Below are positions 12,097-24,062 of a stretch of DNA of 64,000 bases, piece after piece (position 1 is the stretch's first letter; every line of letters begins with the position of its first letter). This DNA is from Ovis canadensis (lineage: Eukaryota; Chordata; Mammalia; Artiodactyla; Bovidae), in the NCBI RefSeq assembly GCF_042477335.2, contig NC_091255.1, positions 12,440,501 to 12,504,500 on the forward strand, read 5' to 3'. The position numbers and the translations under genes are program-made. The notes beneath the pieces are model-generated. The model was given only the letters and a program-made list of their open reading frames with translations. It was not told the origin of the DNA and made no database searches.

Positions 12097-12137
<41 letters not shown>
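12031..12137. repeat. Compound (TA)n / (CA)n microsatellite
   Basis: Runs of AT broken at regular spacing by GGATAT, making a higher-order unit of about 16-18 bp repeated four to five times, followed by about 14 CA units. It sits at the L1 position where the family normally has 'catatatacacac', so it looks like expansion of L1 sequence. It should fold into hairpins and be polymorphic. Confidence 0.95.
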
Positions 12138-12138
<1 letters not shown>

Positions 12139-12147
12139 GTATCCAAA

Positions 12148-12322
12148 GTGAAAGTGAAAGTGAAGTTGCTCAGTCGTGTCCGACTCTGCGACCCCACAGA
12201 CTGTAGCCTACTAGGCTCCTCCTTCCATGGGATTTTCCAGGCAAGAGTACTGGAGTGGCTTGCCATTTCCTTCTCCAGGGGATCTTCCCGATCCAGGAAT
12301 CGAACCTGGGTCTCCTACATAT
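12148..12322 (-). mobile_element. Bov-tA SINE with TSD
   Basis: Antisense SINE with an AGTGAA-repeat tail ('gtgaaagtgaaagtgaag'), then 'gctcagtcgtgtccgactct' through 'gaatcgaacctgggtctcct'. The last 30 bp of the head are missing. The nonamer gtatccaaa at 12139-12147 and 12323-12331 is the target-site duplication. Confidence 0.92.
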
Positions 12323-12864
12323 GTATCCAAACTTCCCTCCTATCCAGGCTGCCACATAATATTGAGCAGCGTTCCAAGTACTATACAATAAGTCCTTTTT
12401 GGTTATCCATTTTAAATATAGCAGTATGTACATGCCCATCCCAGACTCCCTAACTGTCCCTGATCCCCTGCAACCGTAAGTTCATTATCTAAGTCTATGA
12501 ATCTCTTTCTGTTTTGTAAGTTAATTTGTATCATTTCTTTTTCATATGTAAGGGATATTATACAATATTTCTCCTTCTCTGTCTGATTTGTTTTACTTAG
12601 TGTGATAATCTCTAGGTCATGTTCCTGTAAATAACATTATTTCATTCTTCTTAACAGCTTAGTAATATTCCATTGTATATATATACCATAGCTTCTTTAT
12701 CCATTTCTCTGCCAATGGACATTTAGGTTAGTTTCATGTTTTGGCTATTGTAAACAGTGTTGCAATGAACATCAAGGTACATATATCCTTTGAGATCATG
12801 TTTTTCTCCTGATGTATGCCCAGGATTTTTTATTAATAGAAATATCTTTGCCTTTTCCTTTGTA

Positions 12865-12998
12865 AAAACTTGATTTATTTAATTATATTTTGCTGTGATG
12901 GGTCTTCATTACTATGTGTAGGTTTTCTCTAGTCACAGCAAGTGGGCTCTCGAGCATGGACTCAGTAGCTGTGGCACACAGGCTTGCTCTGTAGCAAA
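12865..12998 (-). mobile_element. CHR-type SINE fragment
   Basis: Resembles the CHR SINE family of cetaceans, hippos and ruminants in antisense: 'gctgtgatgggtcttcatta', 'ggttttctctagtcacagca', 'agtgggctctcgagcatgga' and 'agtagctgtggcacacaggc'. It is well diverged and lacks its head. Confidence 0.65.
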
Positions 12999-13029
12999 AT
13001 CCCACATGAGCTTTTGTCCCCTAAGAAGG

Positions 13030-13560
13030 AAAAAAAAAAAAAAAAACAAACACTTGAGTAAATGGGTGAGAGTCAGTTCTGTCATTCCCAAGGCACAGGC
13101 TCATTGCAGTAAGAAAATATAAAGGAAAGAGTGAGAGGAGGAGAAAGTCATTTTTCCCTTTTGGAGGAAATCAGTTAATCATTTTGGGCATAGTCACTTA
13201 CCACCAAGGGAAGGAGAGAGATCACAGGAGCTTTTTAAGATAAACCTCAACCAGAGCAACTATTACACATATCTGTTGCCCACTCCACACCAGGCTACCA
13301 AATACTGAGGAACAAGTAACAGAAATGCAATGTTGTGAGGGGAGAGACAAAGGAGAGAGAATCTCTCAGAGGTACAGGCATGCAGGGAAGCCTTAAAACT
13401 GAGGGTGGAGCAAAATCATTGAGAAAATTCTCCTGACAAACCATCGCACCCTTTAAACACAAGGTAAGGTTAGAGGAGTTGTAAATAGATGCCTCACTGG
13501 AGATAACCAATAGTAACAATAAAACCCAAAACTAGTCCTCTGACTATACTGACCCAAGAG
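13030..13560. other. Anonymous sequence with a poly(A) run
   Basis: A run of about 17 A residues near 13030-13046, then complex sequence in which I recognise no element or exon. Confidence 0.35.
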
Positions 13561-13569
13561 TTACCTCTC

Positions 13570-15015
13570 CCAATAATGGTCTATGAAATGTAGCCAGGAA
13601 AAAATAAAAATAATAATATATATACAAAAGAATAAAAATAACATCCTCAGAAAATAGAAAAAAAACTAATAAAATCAAAAGCTGTCCCTTTGAAAAGATC
13701 AATAAAATATTTTAAAATAGGTTTAAAATAGGTTTATATCCTAACCATTCTGATCAGGAAAAAAAGAAAGCAAACAAACAAGCAACATGAGATAAAAAAG
13801 GAATATCATTGTAGATACTACAGACATTATAAGAAAAGTAAGGGAATACTATGAGTATTTTCATGTTAAAAATCCATCAATACAGATAAAATGAAAAAAA
13901 AATCTTTGAAAGGTACAAGTTGCCAAATTTCACTCAAAAACAAAAAAACCTAAACCATATTAAATTTCCTGGTGAAAAATTAGGAGAAAATGTTTTGACT
14001 TTGAGTTAGAGACCTTGGATACAACACCAAAGTAACAACTCATTGGATAAATTACAAATGTGAACATCAAAATTAACATTTTCTACTTTTCTTTTTTCTT
14101 AAATTTTTTAAAATATAAATTTATTTATTTTAATTGGAGGTTAATTACTTTACAATATTGTATTGGTTTTGCCATACATCAACATGAATCCACCACAGGT
14201 ATACATGTGTTCCCCATCCTGAACCCCCCTCCCTCCTCCCTCCCCATACCATACCTCTGGTTCATCCCGGTGCACCAGCCCCAAGCATCCTGTATCCTGC
14301 ATCGAACCTGGACTGCCAATTTATTTCTTATATGATATTATACATGTTTCAATGCCATTCTCCCAAATCATCCTACCCTCTCCCTCTCCCACAGAGTCCA
14401 AAAGACTGTTCTATACATCTGTGTCTCTTTTGCTGTCTCGCATACAGGGTTATCATTGCCATCTTTCTAAATTCCATATATATGCATTAGTATACTGTAT
14501 TGGTGTTTTTCTTTCTGGCTTACTTCACTCTGTATAATAGGCTCCAGAGTCATCCACCTCATTAGAACTGATTCAAATGTATTCTTTTTAATGGCTGAGT
14601 AATACTCCATTGTGTATATGTACCACAGCTTTCTTATCCATTCATCTGCTGATGGACAACTAGGTTGCTTCCATGTCCTGGGTATTATAAACAGTGCTGC
14701 GATGAACATTGGGGTACACATATCTCTTTCAATTCTGGTTTCCTCAGTGTGTATCAAATGAAAATACTAACAGAATGAAAAGACAAGCCATAAGGTAGAG
14801 GAAAATAATTGCAAATAACTAAGATTTCATTTATATGACATTCTTGAAAGGCAGAACTATTGAAACAGAAAAAGAATTAGTGGTTGCCAGAGGCTTGAGG
14901 TGGAGAGAGGTTCTGACCACAACCTTTTTTAAGGCTGCTGCATGATTTTATGTATTTGTCAAACCTCAGAATTATTCACCAAAGATATTAAATTTTACTG
15001 TACCAAGTAAAAAGA
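13570..15015 (+). mobile_element. Old L1M LINE, ORF2 end and 3' UTR, split by a younger L1
   Basis: Forward L1M remnant. ORF2-derived sequence ('gtccctttgaaaagatcaat', 'ctgatcaggaaaaaaagaaa', 'ttgagttagagaccttggat') is followed after the insertion by 3' UTR sequence ('tttcatttatatgacattct', 'ttagtggttgccagaggctt', 'gtatttgtcaaacctcagaa'). It is heavily mutated with no open frame. Confidence 0.65.
14088..14757 (-). mobile_element. Ruminant L1 3' end, 5'-truncated
   Basis: Antisense 3' end of a young ruminant L1. It starts at the A-tail complement ('taaatttatttattttaatt'), then 'ttactttacaatattgtatt' and the pyrimidine-rich complement of the L1 3' UTR G tract (about 14221-14247), and ends in ORF2 C-terminal sequence ('atggctgagtaatactccat', 'gtgctgcgatgaacattggg'). 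It lies inside the older L1M. Confidence 0.92.
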
Positions 15016-15619
15016 AATTCTCATTTGAACTGCAGAGATTTAAAAATCAGACAAAGTCCCTCTTTTTTAGAGTACAGATGACACTGGAGAAAATGGACAG
15101 TAGACAATTAAATATGTAAACATATAATGCAATTGCATTTGGCTGAGTCATTTATACTAAGAAGTGCAATAAGAAATAAGGCAGGCCAAAACAGTGTGCT
15201 TTCCAAACTCATTCATGTAATGGTCAATAATAAATAATAACAATATTTAACAGCACATTGAATTAAGTGAGCTAAGGCTGTTTTTCATCAGAAGGAATTG
15301 GTAGTGCCTTGGGGACAGGAAGACACAATCTCGCCAGGCATCGTCTGCTTATCCCAAGAAGTAAGGTGACCTATACTTGGCAGCTGTTACAATTTATGCC
15401 TCATAGACTGGAGAATTCTTCAGTAAAGGAATGGATTGGGAGTTGGCCTCTGTTTTACATAGGGTGGTCAGGTGAAACCTCTGGAGTCACAACATTTGAA
15501 TAGAGACCTTGATGAAGGAAGCAAGTCTTGAAAAAAAAATCATCTGAGGAATAATTGTTTCAAACAAAGAAAGAGCAATCACAATGGATCTCATTCCTGG
15601 AAAAGAAATTCTGCAAGTG

Positions 15620-16735
15620 AGGGAAAGAACGAGAACTATGGGACTGGAGATATGTAACCAACGGAAAACCTTATAGAGGTTAAAAGGTAAGATTAGGGAG
15701 GTGGTCAGAAGTCAGATCATGCAGACTTTAGAGGTTATAGAGGAAAGTTGGAGTATATTTATCTGCAAAATCAGCCATTAGAATGTTTTGAGAAAGGAGT
15801 AGAGTGTTATTATTTATAAATTAAAAGATCAATATGACTTTTGGACCAAAAATATTTAAGAGATCAGATGTAAAGGCAAAGAGATTGGTTAGGGGTCTAG
15901 TATATTAGTGCAGGTGAGTAACGAAAGAGGCCTAGCTCACTGTGTTAGTGGGAAAGGGGTGAAAATTGATTAGATTCAGATCAATTCAGTTCAGTCGCTC
16001 AGCTGTGTCTGACTCTTTGCAACCCCATGAATCACAGCACGCCAGGCCTCCCTGTCCGTCACCAACTCCTGGAGTTTACCCAAACTCATGTGCACCAAGT
16101 CGGTGATGCCATCCAGCCATCTCATCCTCTGTCATCCCCTTCTCTTCCTGCCCCTAATCCCTTCCAGCATCAGAGTCTTTTCTAATGAGTCAAATCTTCA
16201 CATGAGGTGGCCAAAGTATTGGAGTTTCAGCTTTAGCATCAGTCCTTCCAAAAAACACCCAGGACTGATCTCCTTCAGAATGGACTGGTTGGATCTCTTT
16301 GCAGTCCAAGGGACTCTCAAGAGTCTTCTCCAAATTAAGAAAGCAATCTAAAAATATCCCAAATGCTGTTGGATTAGACATGGGTATGAGGGTAGAAATG
16401 ACATTAAACGCTTCCAAGATTTTTAATCTTAACAACTGATTACAGTGATGTCATTTAGTGAAACTGGGAAGATTAAGGAAAAGCGTATTGGGAGATTTGG
16501 TTCTGGTTATATTAATTCTGGTTATATTAATTCAACTTACCTATTAGATATCTGTGAGGTGATGTGAAATACAGAGATAGATATAGAGAATGCAACTTTG
16601 GAAGTAATCAATATATTGATATGTGTTTACAAATTTGTTTAAACCATGAAGGTAGATGAGATCATGTAACAAAGGGAATACAGACCAAGAAGAGGAAAGT
16701 ACTGAGTCCTCTCCACTTCAAAATCTTGAACAAAA
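15620..16735. mobile_element. Unassigned old mammalian repeat split by a BovB
   Basis: The sequence reads like a widely dispersed ancient repeat ('aaggtaagattagggaggtg', 'gtcagatcatgcagacttta', 'ttaggggtctagtatattag', then after the BovB 'acctattagatatctgtgag'). I recall similar sequence elsewhere in mammalian genomes but cannot name the family. It may continue to about 17160. A 16-bp direct repeat, ggttatattaattctg, lies at about 16505-16536. Confidence 0.35.
15976..16333 (-). mobile_element. BovB LINE 3' end
   Basis: Antisense BovB tail of about 360 bp: 'caattcagttcagtcgctca', 'gaatcacagcacgccaggcc', 'tcatcctctgtcatcccctt', 'gaggtggccaaagtattgga', ending 'aagagtcttctcc'. It covers only the last part of ORF2 and the short 3' UTR. 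Confidence 0.92.
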
Positions 16736-17175
16736 AGTACACTTGGAATTAGCAAAAAGACTTACAGAGAAGACAGTGGAGAAGAGAAACACCATGTAAG
16801 CCTGGTGTTCCAGAAGTCAGGTGAACAAAAATGTTTCCAAAAGGAAAAAGTGATTGACCAAATAAATGCTCATGAACATTCAAGTATTATGAGAACTGAG
16901 AATTGAATAACGGATTTGAGAAACTGTTAGGCATGGTGACTGTGGCAGTGGAGTAATGGGAACAGAACCTAGTTGAAGTGGCTTAAAGTGACAATTAGGA
17001 ATGGAACCGGGGGTGTAGTTTCTGAGTCACATTCTCTTACAAGGACCAGAGAAAAACATTGTAAGATAGTAGACACTGCAATATCTTTAAGGCTCATGGG
17101 AATGAACCAATGGAAGAGAAAAAAATTATGATGCAGGAAAGAGGAAGAGTAATTACAAAGACTAAGTCTTCAAGT

Positions 17176-17295
17176 AATCCACTCCAGTGTTCTTGCCTGG
17201 AGAATTCCAGGGATGGGGGAGCTTGGTGGGGGGTCGCACAGAGTCGGATGCGACTGAAGCGACTTAGCAGGAGCAGCAATAGCAGCAGCAGCAGC
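17176..17295 (+). mobile_element. Bov-A2-type SINE, truncated, 12-bp TSD
   Basis: The 3' half of a SINE: 'ccactccagtgttcttgcct', 'gtcgcacagagtcggatgcg', tail 'gacttagcaggagcagcaat' running into AGC repeats. The 12-mer aagtcttcaagt at 17164-17175 recurs perfectly at 17296-17307. Confidence 0.95.
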
Positions 17296-17309
17296 AAGTC
17301 TTCAAGTGG

Positions 17310-19177
17310 CTAAGGTGGATAGGGTTCAGCTAGCAAATTTAAGAGCAGGAACAAAACAGGAGTGGGGGAAAAAAAATTTGTATGAGTGATTTGCCGATTG
17401 ACTAAGATCAGAGACAGAGAAAGCTCAAAGGCAAAGATGTAACTGGGAAAGAGAGAGAGAATTAAGAGCTGGGAGTCCTGCTGACTAGTGAATGGAGTCC
17501 AGTGGGGCTGGAGCTGTAGACTACGTTCTTCACAGGTCTGTTTCACAGAGCAAATTCAGTAATTCTCTACATATTCATTTAAAGTCAAAGAATTTTCTGG
17601 AAGCTTCACAATGACTTTGAACAAAGAACAAAAATCTACCCATTGCTACCAAAAATGCCTGGATAGACAGCTTTTAGGTGGCTAAGTGAGACAGATTACA
17701 TTGTATCCTAGATCTATTCCATTCTTTAGGTTTTCAACTAAGAGAAAGGATAAGGTCACAAAAAATTCCAGATGTCTGATTTAAATGGAAATGTCCCCCC
17801 CCCTTTTTTTTTTTTGCAGTCTTTTTGCAGGAACCTCTGATTGATGTCTAGTATAGCAAGTAGTCCAGATTCAGTCTTCTTATTTCTCAATAACTTTCTT
17901 ATGAAAACCTCTCTTCTTTCTAGGAATAGAATCTTTCATTTGGGGAAATTGTATCTCTTCTCCAACTAAAAATAAGCAGTTTTAGTAAGAGTTGCCACGC
18001 TTTCTGAGGTCACAGGAGAAAGGAAGAGAATGGTGATGGGAAGATATGATTCAAGCAGAGTACTTTCTCAGAAAATTTTAATTTAGAATAAATTTTAAAA
18101 TATCTTTTCTATGGCAACAAAGCTGAAAAATATGAGCTTGAGAAGTGACAGGCTCATCTGAGAATATTGATTCAAGAGAATGAGGCTGACACGCAGAAGC
18201 AGAATGAATAATGAAGGTGGAGCCCTGACAGCATTCAGTCCATCGTTCAAGGGCCCCCGCATTCCATGCCCTTTGCTTATATGATCTCAATTTATGTTTA
18301 TGGATCTCAATTTTTCATTTATAGGCTTATAGATTTCAATATGTTTATAGATCTCAATTTTCCCCTAAGTCAGTTATTATCTCTTCTTCATCTCAAGCAC
18401 AAGAAATCCTAAATAATATAAAAATGAATACCTGCCAAAAGAATTATTGCAAGTGATTATCCATCCTGGGGAATTTATGACATGCAATAGTAAAATCACT
18501 ATTGACACTGTCATCGATTAATACAAGGACACAAACACTGGGTTCCCTATAGCTAAAGCCATACAGTATTTGGTAGAAAAATATCAGATGTTGGAGTTTT
18601 TGCCTTTGTCTTGTGTCCATTAGTAGGCGGGAGACAAGCTAGCACTACTGAATGCAGACAGAAAAGAGCATGAGAACTATTTTGCTCACTTTTCAGACTC
18701 TGGTCAACGATCCCAGAGTAAGTAACATCAGAGAATTATGTGCATATTGAATTACATGTGCCAAATCCTCTTCTACGTTTCAAATGGATGTGATATTCAG
18801 AAATGCAGATACCAAAAAGCCAGAGGCTTTGACAAAGCATGATCTCAGCAGACATCTACCAAGCATCCCCTGCCAGGCAGAGGTGGTAATGCCTTGCTGT
18901 AAACTGCACTGATAGAATTGGAGGTAGCCTGGGGCAGAGAGCAGATCAGTTCTGTGTCAGTATCCCAATCAAGGCAGAAACAGAGGCTGAGGCAAAGAGA
19001 AAAACTCTTAATCCAAGGCCATTATGACCCAGGCAAGTTCCCGGAGTCTGTTACTATTTCAAAGCGTGAGTGAGACAAATAAAGTCAAGATAAAAGATTA
19101 TGGCTAATCAATATTTTGTAATTGTCATTCACCAGCCGAACCTCACACAATGAAATCATCTCACATTTCAGTTGGAT
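17310..19177. other. 1.9 kb with no recognised element
   Basis: No interspersed repeat or gene is recognised. There is a C9-T12 homopolymer junction near 17798-17815 and a short tandem array at 18280-18364 (listed separately). Confidence 0.4.
18280..18364. repeat. Imperfect tandem repeat (ATCTCAATTT units)
   Basis: Four degenerate copies of a unit like 'tggatctcaatttatgttta', 20-30 bp long and of uneven spacing, in AT-rich sequence. It looks like local slippage or unequal exchange. Confidence 0.8.
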
Positions 19178-19188
19178 TTAAGAAGGTT

Positions 19189-20617
19189 CGGTTCAGTTCA
19201 GTCGCTCAGTCGTGTGCGACTCTGCGACCCCATGAATCGCAGCACTCCAGGCTTCCCTGTCCATCACCAACTCCTGGAGTTCACTCAGACTCACGTCCAT
19301 CGAGTCAGGGATGCCATCCAGCCATCTCATCCTCTGTCGTCCCCTTCTCCTCCTGCGCCCAATCCCTCCCAGCATCAGAGTCTCTTCCAAAGAGTCAACT
19401 CTTCACATGAGGTGGCCAAAGTACTGGAGTTTCAGCTTCAGCATCATTCCCTCCAAAGAAATCCCAGGGCTGATCTCCTTCAGAATGGACTGGTTGGATC
19501 TCTTTGCAGTCCAAGGGAGTTTCAAGAGTCTTCTCCAACACCACAGTTCAAAAGGTATGACTCCTTGACTGTTTTCATTGTCCCAAATATTTAATGGTGG
19601 ATAATTTTTTTTTTAAAGAAATTTCAACCAAACTTTCTCAATTACAGAAGAAAGAAGAGGATATAGCCTGTAATGTTCACTACTCCAGAACATATATTCA
19701 GCTGGACTTAGCAAAACTTAATCAAAGTGTAGAGTTTATTTCAGGAAATATATTTTTATAGATTAATAATTTTAAATACAATTGATTATATAAAGGAAAG
19801 AACATTCAGTGCTAGAATCTTAATGGCCTAGAAGACAAAATCAAAGAAATATCTCAAAGATGGCATAAATGCAAAGTAATAGAAATAATAAAGAAAAAGA
19901 GTCAGATATTTGGATGCATTTGAAGAAAAGTTAACTGACCCCCAAAAAGAAAAATGGATCAAGAAGAAAAAGGAATAAGATGGGCAAAGAATATTATTAA
20001 ACAAATATAAGACAGAAACTTCTCTAAGTTGAGGAACAGTTCGAAATTCTTCGGTGCTCAGCTTTCTTCACAGTCCAACTCTCACATCCATACATGACCA
20101 CTGGAAAAACCATAGCCTTGACTAAACGGACTTTTGTTGGCAAAGTAATGTCTCTGCTTTTTAATATGCTATCTAGGTTGGTCATAACTTTTCTTCGAAG
20201 GAGTAAGCATCTTTCAATTTCATGGCTGCAGTCACCATCTGCTGTGATTTTGGAGCCCAAAAAAATAAACTCTGACACTGTTTCCACTGTTTCCCCATCT
20301 ATTTCCCATGAAGTGATGGGACGAGATGTCATGATCTTTGTTTTCTGAATGTTGAGGTTTAAGCCAACTCTTTCACTCTCCACTTTCACTTTCATCAAGA
20401 GGCTTTTTAGTCCCTCTTCACTTTCTGCCATAAGCGTGGTGTCATCTGCATATCTGAGGTTATTGATATTTCTCCTGGCAATCTTGATTCCAGCTTGTGC
20501 TTCTTCCAGCCTAGCGTTTCTCATGATGTACTCTGCACAGACTTTAAAAAAGTAGGGTGACAATATACAGTCTTGACGTACTCTTTTTCCTATTTGGAAC
20601 CAGTCTGTTGTTCCATG
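19189..20617 (-). mobile_element. BovB LINE with 11-bp TSD, interrupted by 480 bp
   Basis: One 5'-truncated antisense BovB. The 11-mer ttaagaaggtt at 19178-19188 and 20618-20628 is its target-site duplication. The left part (to about 19553) covers the tail and ORF2 C-terminus; the right part (from about 20036) runs from 'attcttcggtgctcagcttt' through the YADD box (antisense, near 20449) to 'tctgttgttccatg'. A foreign insert fills the gap. A decayed reverse transcriptase frame of about 179 codons survives at 20024-20563; it is not functional. Confidence 0.95.
19552..20036. other. Chimeric insert in BovB: inverted plus direct copy of downstream DNA
   Basis: The first part, 19552-19709, is the reverse complement of 21107-21275. 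The second part, 19706-20036, is a direct copy of 21496-21830 at about 95% identity by eye. The 220 bp between the two donor segments is absent. Short shared bases mark the joints: aag at the left, actt in the middle. At the right, BovB resumes with 'acagttcgaaa', repeating with one mismatch the 'acagttcaaaa' left of the insert, and then lacks about 7 bp. It arose after the BovB inserted. Confidence 0.92.
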
Positions 20618-20628
20618 TTAAGAAGGTT

Positions 20629-21106
20629 AGATTGCTAGAAAACCTCAAAAATGCCAAGGTATGCATATGCCCAAGGCAACTCCTCAATTTCTGTATGCTT
20701 GTCAAAGGAACAAGGCTGATGGATCCTAAAGCATGCTCTGGGAGTATACTACTAATATGGAAGTTTCTACTTGTGCTATTAAATTTATTAAAATTTAAAA
20801 TATTAAAGATTCTGTTCCTCAGTCACACTAGTCCTATTTCATGTATACATGTTGGTGGCTTACACATCTTTTACTGCCAAAGAACATTTCTAACATCTCT
20901 CACTATTGGGTAGTACTGCTCTAAGAAATAAATGACCAAACCTCCTGATGGGTGAAAATAATGAGCACACAGTTTTCAAACAGAGGAAGCAGGATCTGGG
21001 ATGGCCACCTTGGCTCAGCACACAACACACTACAAAGCCAGGAGAGGTTATCAGCAGTGGTCCCATCACCCAAGGCCTTCTAGCCCTGTTTTTCACAAAA
21101 CTATGC
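20629..21106. other. Anonymous sequence, nothing recognised
   Basis: A 118-codon open frame overlaps the BovB edge (20557-20913) but has no recognisable domain and is treated as chance. No repeat family recognised. Confidence 0.35.
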
Positions 21107-21830
21107 AAGTCCAGCTGAATATGATATATGTTCTGGAGTAGTGAACATTACAAGCTATATCCTCTTCCCTCTTCTGTAACTGAGAAAGTTTAGTTGAAAT
21201 TTCTTAAAAAAAAAAAAAAGTGTATGCACCATTAAATATTTGGGGGCAATGAAAACAGTCAAGGAATCATACCTTGGTAACTGACTATCACTGAGAAGTA
21301 GCAGTTGATTCTATATTTTCCATTAATTGTGGGACTCCTGTCAGAGTTTTCTGATAAGTAAACCCTAGAGAGGCAACACTTATAAACAGGCTCAGCCATT
21401 AGAGAAAGGAAATGAACTTAGAATCAATATATAGAAAGATAGATCTCCTGGAGAGAGCAGACAGCCATTGGAATAAACACAAATGAAACAAAACCACTTA
21501 GCAAAACTTAATCAAAGTGTAGAGTTTATTTCAGGAAATATATTTTTATATATTAATAATTTTAAATACAATTGATTATATAAAGGAAAGAACATTCGTT
21601 ACTAAAATCTTAATGGCCTAGAAGACAAAATCAAAGAAATATCTCAAAGACGGCATAAATGCAAAGTAATAGAAATAATAAAGAAAAAGAGCCAGATATT
21701 TGGATGCATTTGAAGAAAAGTCAACTGACCTCAAAAAAGAAAAAAAATGGATCATAGAAGAAAAAGGAATAGATGGGCAAAATAATATTATTAAACGCAT
21801 ATATGACAGAAACTTCTCTAAGTTGAGGAA
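21107..21830. repeat. Apparent source of the chimeric insert at 19552-20036
   Basis: The segments 21107-21275 (copied in inverse) and 21496-21830 (copied direct) flank 220 bp that was not copied. I do not recognise the sequence as a known repeat. It holds a poly(A) run near 21206-21219, also seen as poly(T) in the inverted copy. Which copy is the ancestor cannot be settled from this window alone, but the BovB is clearly the interrupted target. Confidence 0.8.
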
Positions 21831-22181
21831 GCACGTGAATTTACAGTTTTAAAACATATACAAAATTCTGGGCAGGTTTTATGGGTAAAATTTCTGAATT
21901 CCAAGAATAAAGAAAAATTCTACTAGTTCTTTAGAAGAAAAGCAAAAAAATAATCTATAAAGAAAACATAAGTGGTTCTGGCATCATATTTTGCAAATCA
22001 AAAAAATATATTTATGTATTTATTTATTTTTAGGAAACTTCATTCACTCTTTTTTTTTTTTCCCCAAAAAGGCTCTATAGAGGTCAACATTCTGGGTTAT
22101 TCTTATGTCTAAGGTTTTTGTTGTTTATTTGTTTGTTTTTGTTTCATTCTTTGTCCCACTTGGGACATAACTTGTTATTAT

Positions 22182-22392
22182 TGTTGTTTAGTCACTACGT
22201 CTTATGTGACTCTTTTGCAACACCATGAACTATACCCTGCCAGGCTCCTCTGTGTCCAAGATTTTCCTGGCAAGAATACTACAGTCAGTCACCATTGCCT
22301 TCTCCAGGGGATCTTCTCGAACCAAGAATCCAATCTGCATGTGTTGCATTGGCAGGAGGATTCTTTACCACTGAGCCACCTTGGAAACCTGT
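22182..22392 (-). mobile_element. Bov-tA SINE, diverged
   Basis: Antisense SINE from 'gtttagtcactacgtcttat' to the head 'actgagccaccttggaaacc'. More mutated than most copies here, with T/A-rich 'ttgttattattgttgttt' at its tail. Confidence 0.88.
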
Positions 22393-22425
22393 CAAGACAT
22401 GGTTTAGGTGCTTATATAATTCTCT

Positions 22426-22636
22426 GTGTGTATGTTAGTGGCTCAGTAATGTCAGACTCTTTGCGATCCTATGAACAGTAGCCCCGCAGGCTCTTCTGCC
22501 CATAGAATTCTCCAGGCAAGAATACAGGAGTGTGTAGCCGTTCCATTCTCCAGGGGATCTTTCCAACTGTGGGATCAAACCCAGGACTCCCACACTGCAG
22601 GCAGATTCTTTAATGTCAGAGCCACCAAGGAAGCCA
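22426..22636 (-). mobile_element. Bov-tA SINE, diverged
   Basis: Antisense SINE: 'gtggctcagtaatgtcagac', 'attctccaggcaagaataca', 'attctccaggggatctttcc', head 'cagagccaccaaggaagcc'. It lies about 35 bp after the previous SINE in the same orientation. Confidence 0.88.
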
Positions 22637-24062
22637 AACTTAAAGGCCAGGCTCACCCAAAATTTGAATTCAGGACCCTCACACACAAAATGAGAATCGC
22701 ACCCCTAAACCAAAGAGCTGACACTCATCATTATTTTTCTCATAACCTTAGAAGTTCTATCTCTACTATATTCTAGCTTCATTTTACTTCGAATGCAACT
22801 TAAAAGAGTTAACATCACCAAAATTGTGGAGAAGGTGATCCTAGCCTCTATCCCTCAAGAAAGATAAACAATTAGACAGCTATCCACCAACAAAAATAGC
22901 TCTGAGCTAACTCAGAAATCCACTTAAGGAGCTTCAGCAACACAGCAGAGCCAAAAAAAAGCAGGAAAGAAACTTGTGACTGACCACACAAAAAGAGTAG
23001 GAAGAAAAGTTTCTTTAGCATGATGAGCCCCTGCCCCCCAAAGGCAGGCACTACACACATTTCCAAGAGGGAAATCCCCCTCACTGGGAAGAGGAGAATG
23101 AATGGGATGAGTGACCAGCTTCCTCAGATTTCTGGGCCACTGCACAAAAGACCTGACTCAGTTTCATCACACCCTGAGATCAGCTGAGACATCTACAGAT
23201 TGAAAGGAACAAGGAAAAAAGGTAGCGGCAATCAGTATCAACAACTCCCAATGGCTTTCTCTGAAGAGGACCACAACAGCCTTTGCGGCTGAGCATCTCA
23301 AGAGCCTTTATCAATGCTGTGGATGCCCAGAGCTTAGATCCATGAGAACCCTGTTATAGAACCCAGTATACAGCTCTGTTGAAGATCCCACAGCTTTTTC
23401 CACTGAAGAAAACAATGGCCAGCAAAGCAGCTGCACACTCCTTAAAGTTTCACAGCTGAGAGCCCAAAAGTTCTTGGGTTCACAGACTCCAGCTATTTGA
23501 ATTCCTCTCCATCCCACCTGCCAGAGCTACTCCAACTGGCCCTGCCGCAGATGTCCTGGACCCTGGAATTCATGTCAGCAGACAGTCCTGGCCTTCATGG
23601 CTATACAAGTATTCAACACTAGTCCAGGCCCCTGTGGTCAACACCCACTGCTATGCATGCACTCGCAGCTAGTCCTATAGCCACAAGAGTATGTATTCAT
23701 AAACTAGGTCCCTGAAGCTGCCCAAACATCCAGAGCCAGCCGTGAATACTGTCATTGGATTTCACTGCCAGGCATGCCTGTGGCTATCCTCTGGAGTAGT
23801 ACATGCATATTTCCAGCCCCAACTCCTATCACCAGACTCCACTGCCCTGAATATACTTGAGACTAGCCCTTGTATCCACATTAGTGCTTGTTGATAGCCA
23901 AAACACCCATGTGCCAGGAGCTGGTTCCAAGCACTTTCATAGACCTATGCCACTATGCATGCATGTAACTAGCGCCTGCTGTTGCACAAGTGCACACCAG
24001 TGGCTTTGATCATTATAGCTGCTTATGCACCTAGAGTTGGCCCTGACTTCCTCCTTAGTGTG

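Larger units (their letters stand above)
11940..12830 (-). mobile_element. L1 LINE 3' end, split by a SINE
   Basis: Antisense end of an artiodactyl L1. From its 3' untranslated region ('gggatataggcaattaactt', 'gtgatagtttcaagtgaaca') it runs into the ORF2 C-terminus, shown by 'gtaatattccattgtatata', 'ccatttctctgccaatggac', 'ggctattgtaaacagtgttg' and 'caatgaacatcaaggtacat'. A Bov-tA SINE and a microsatellite interrupt it. Confidence 0.85.

Noticed and set aside
11995..12453. 152-codon frame with a Tyr-Ile repeat
   Set aside because: Translation of an AT/CA microsatellite plus a SINE; not a protein.
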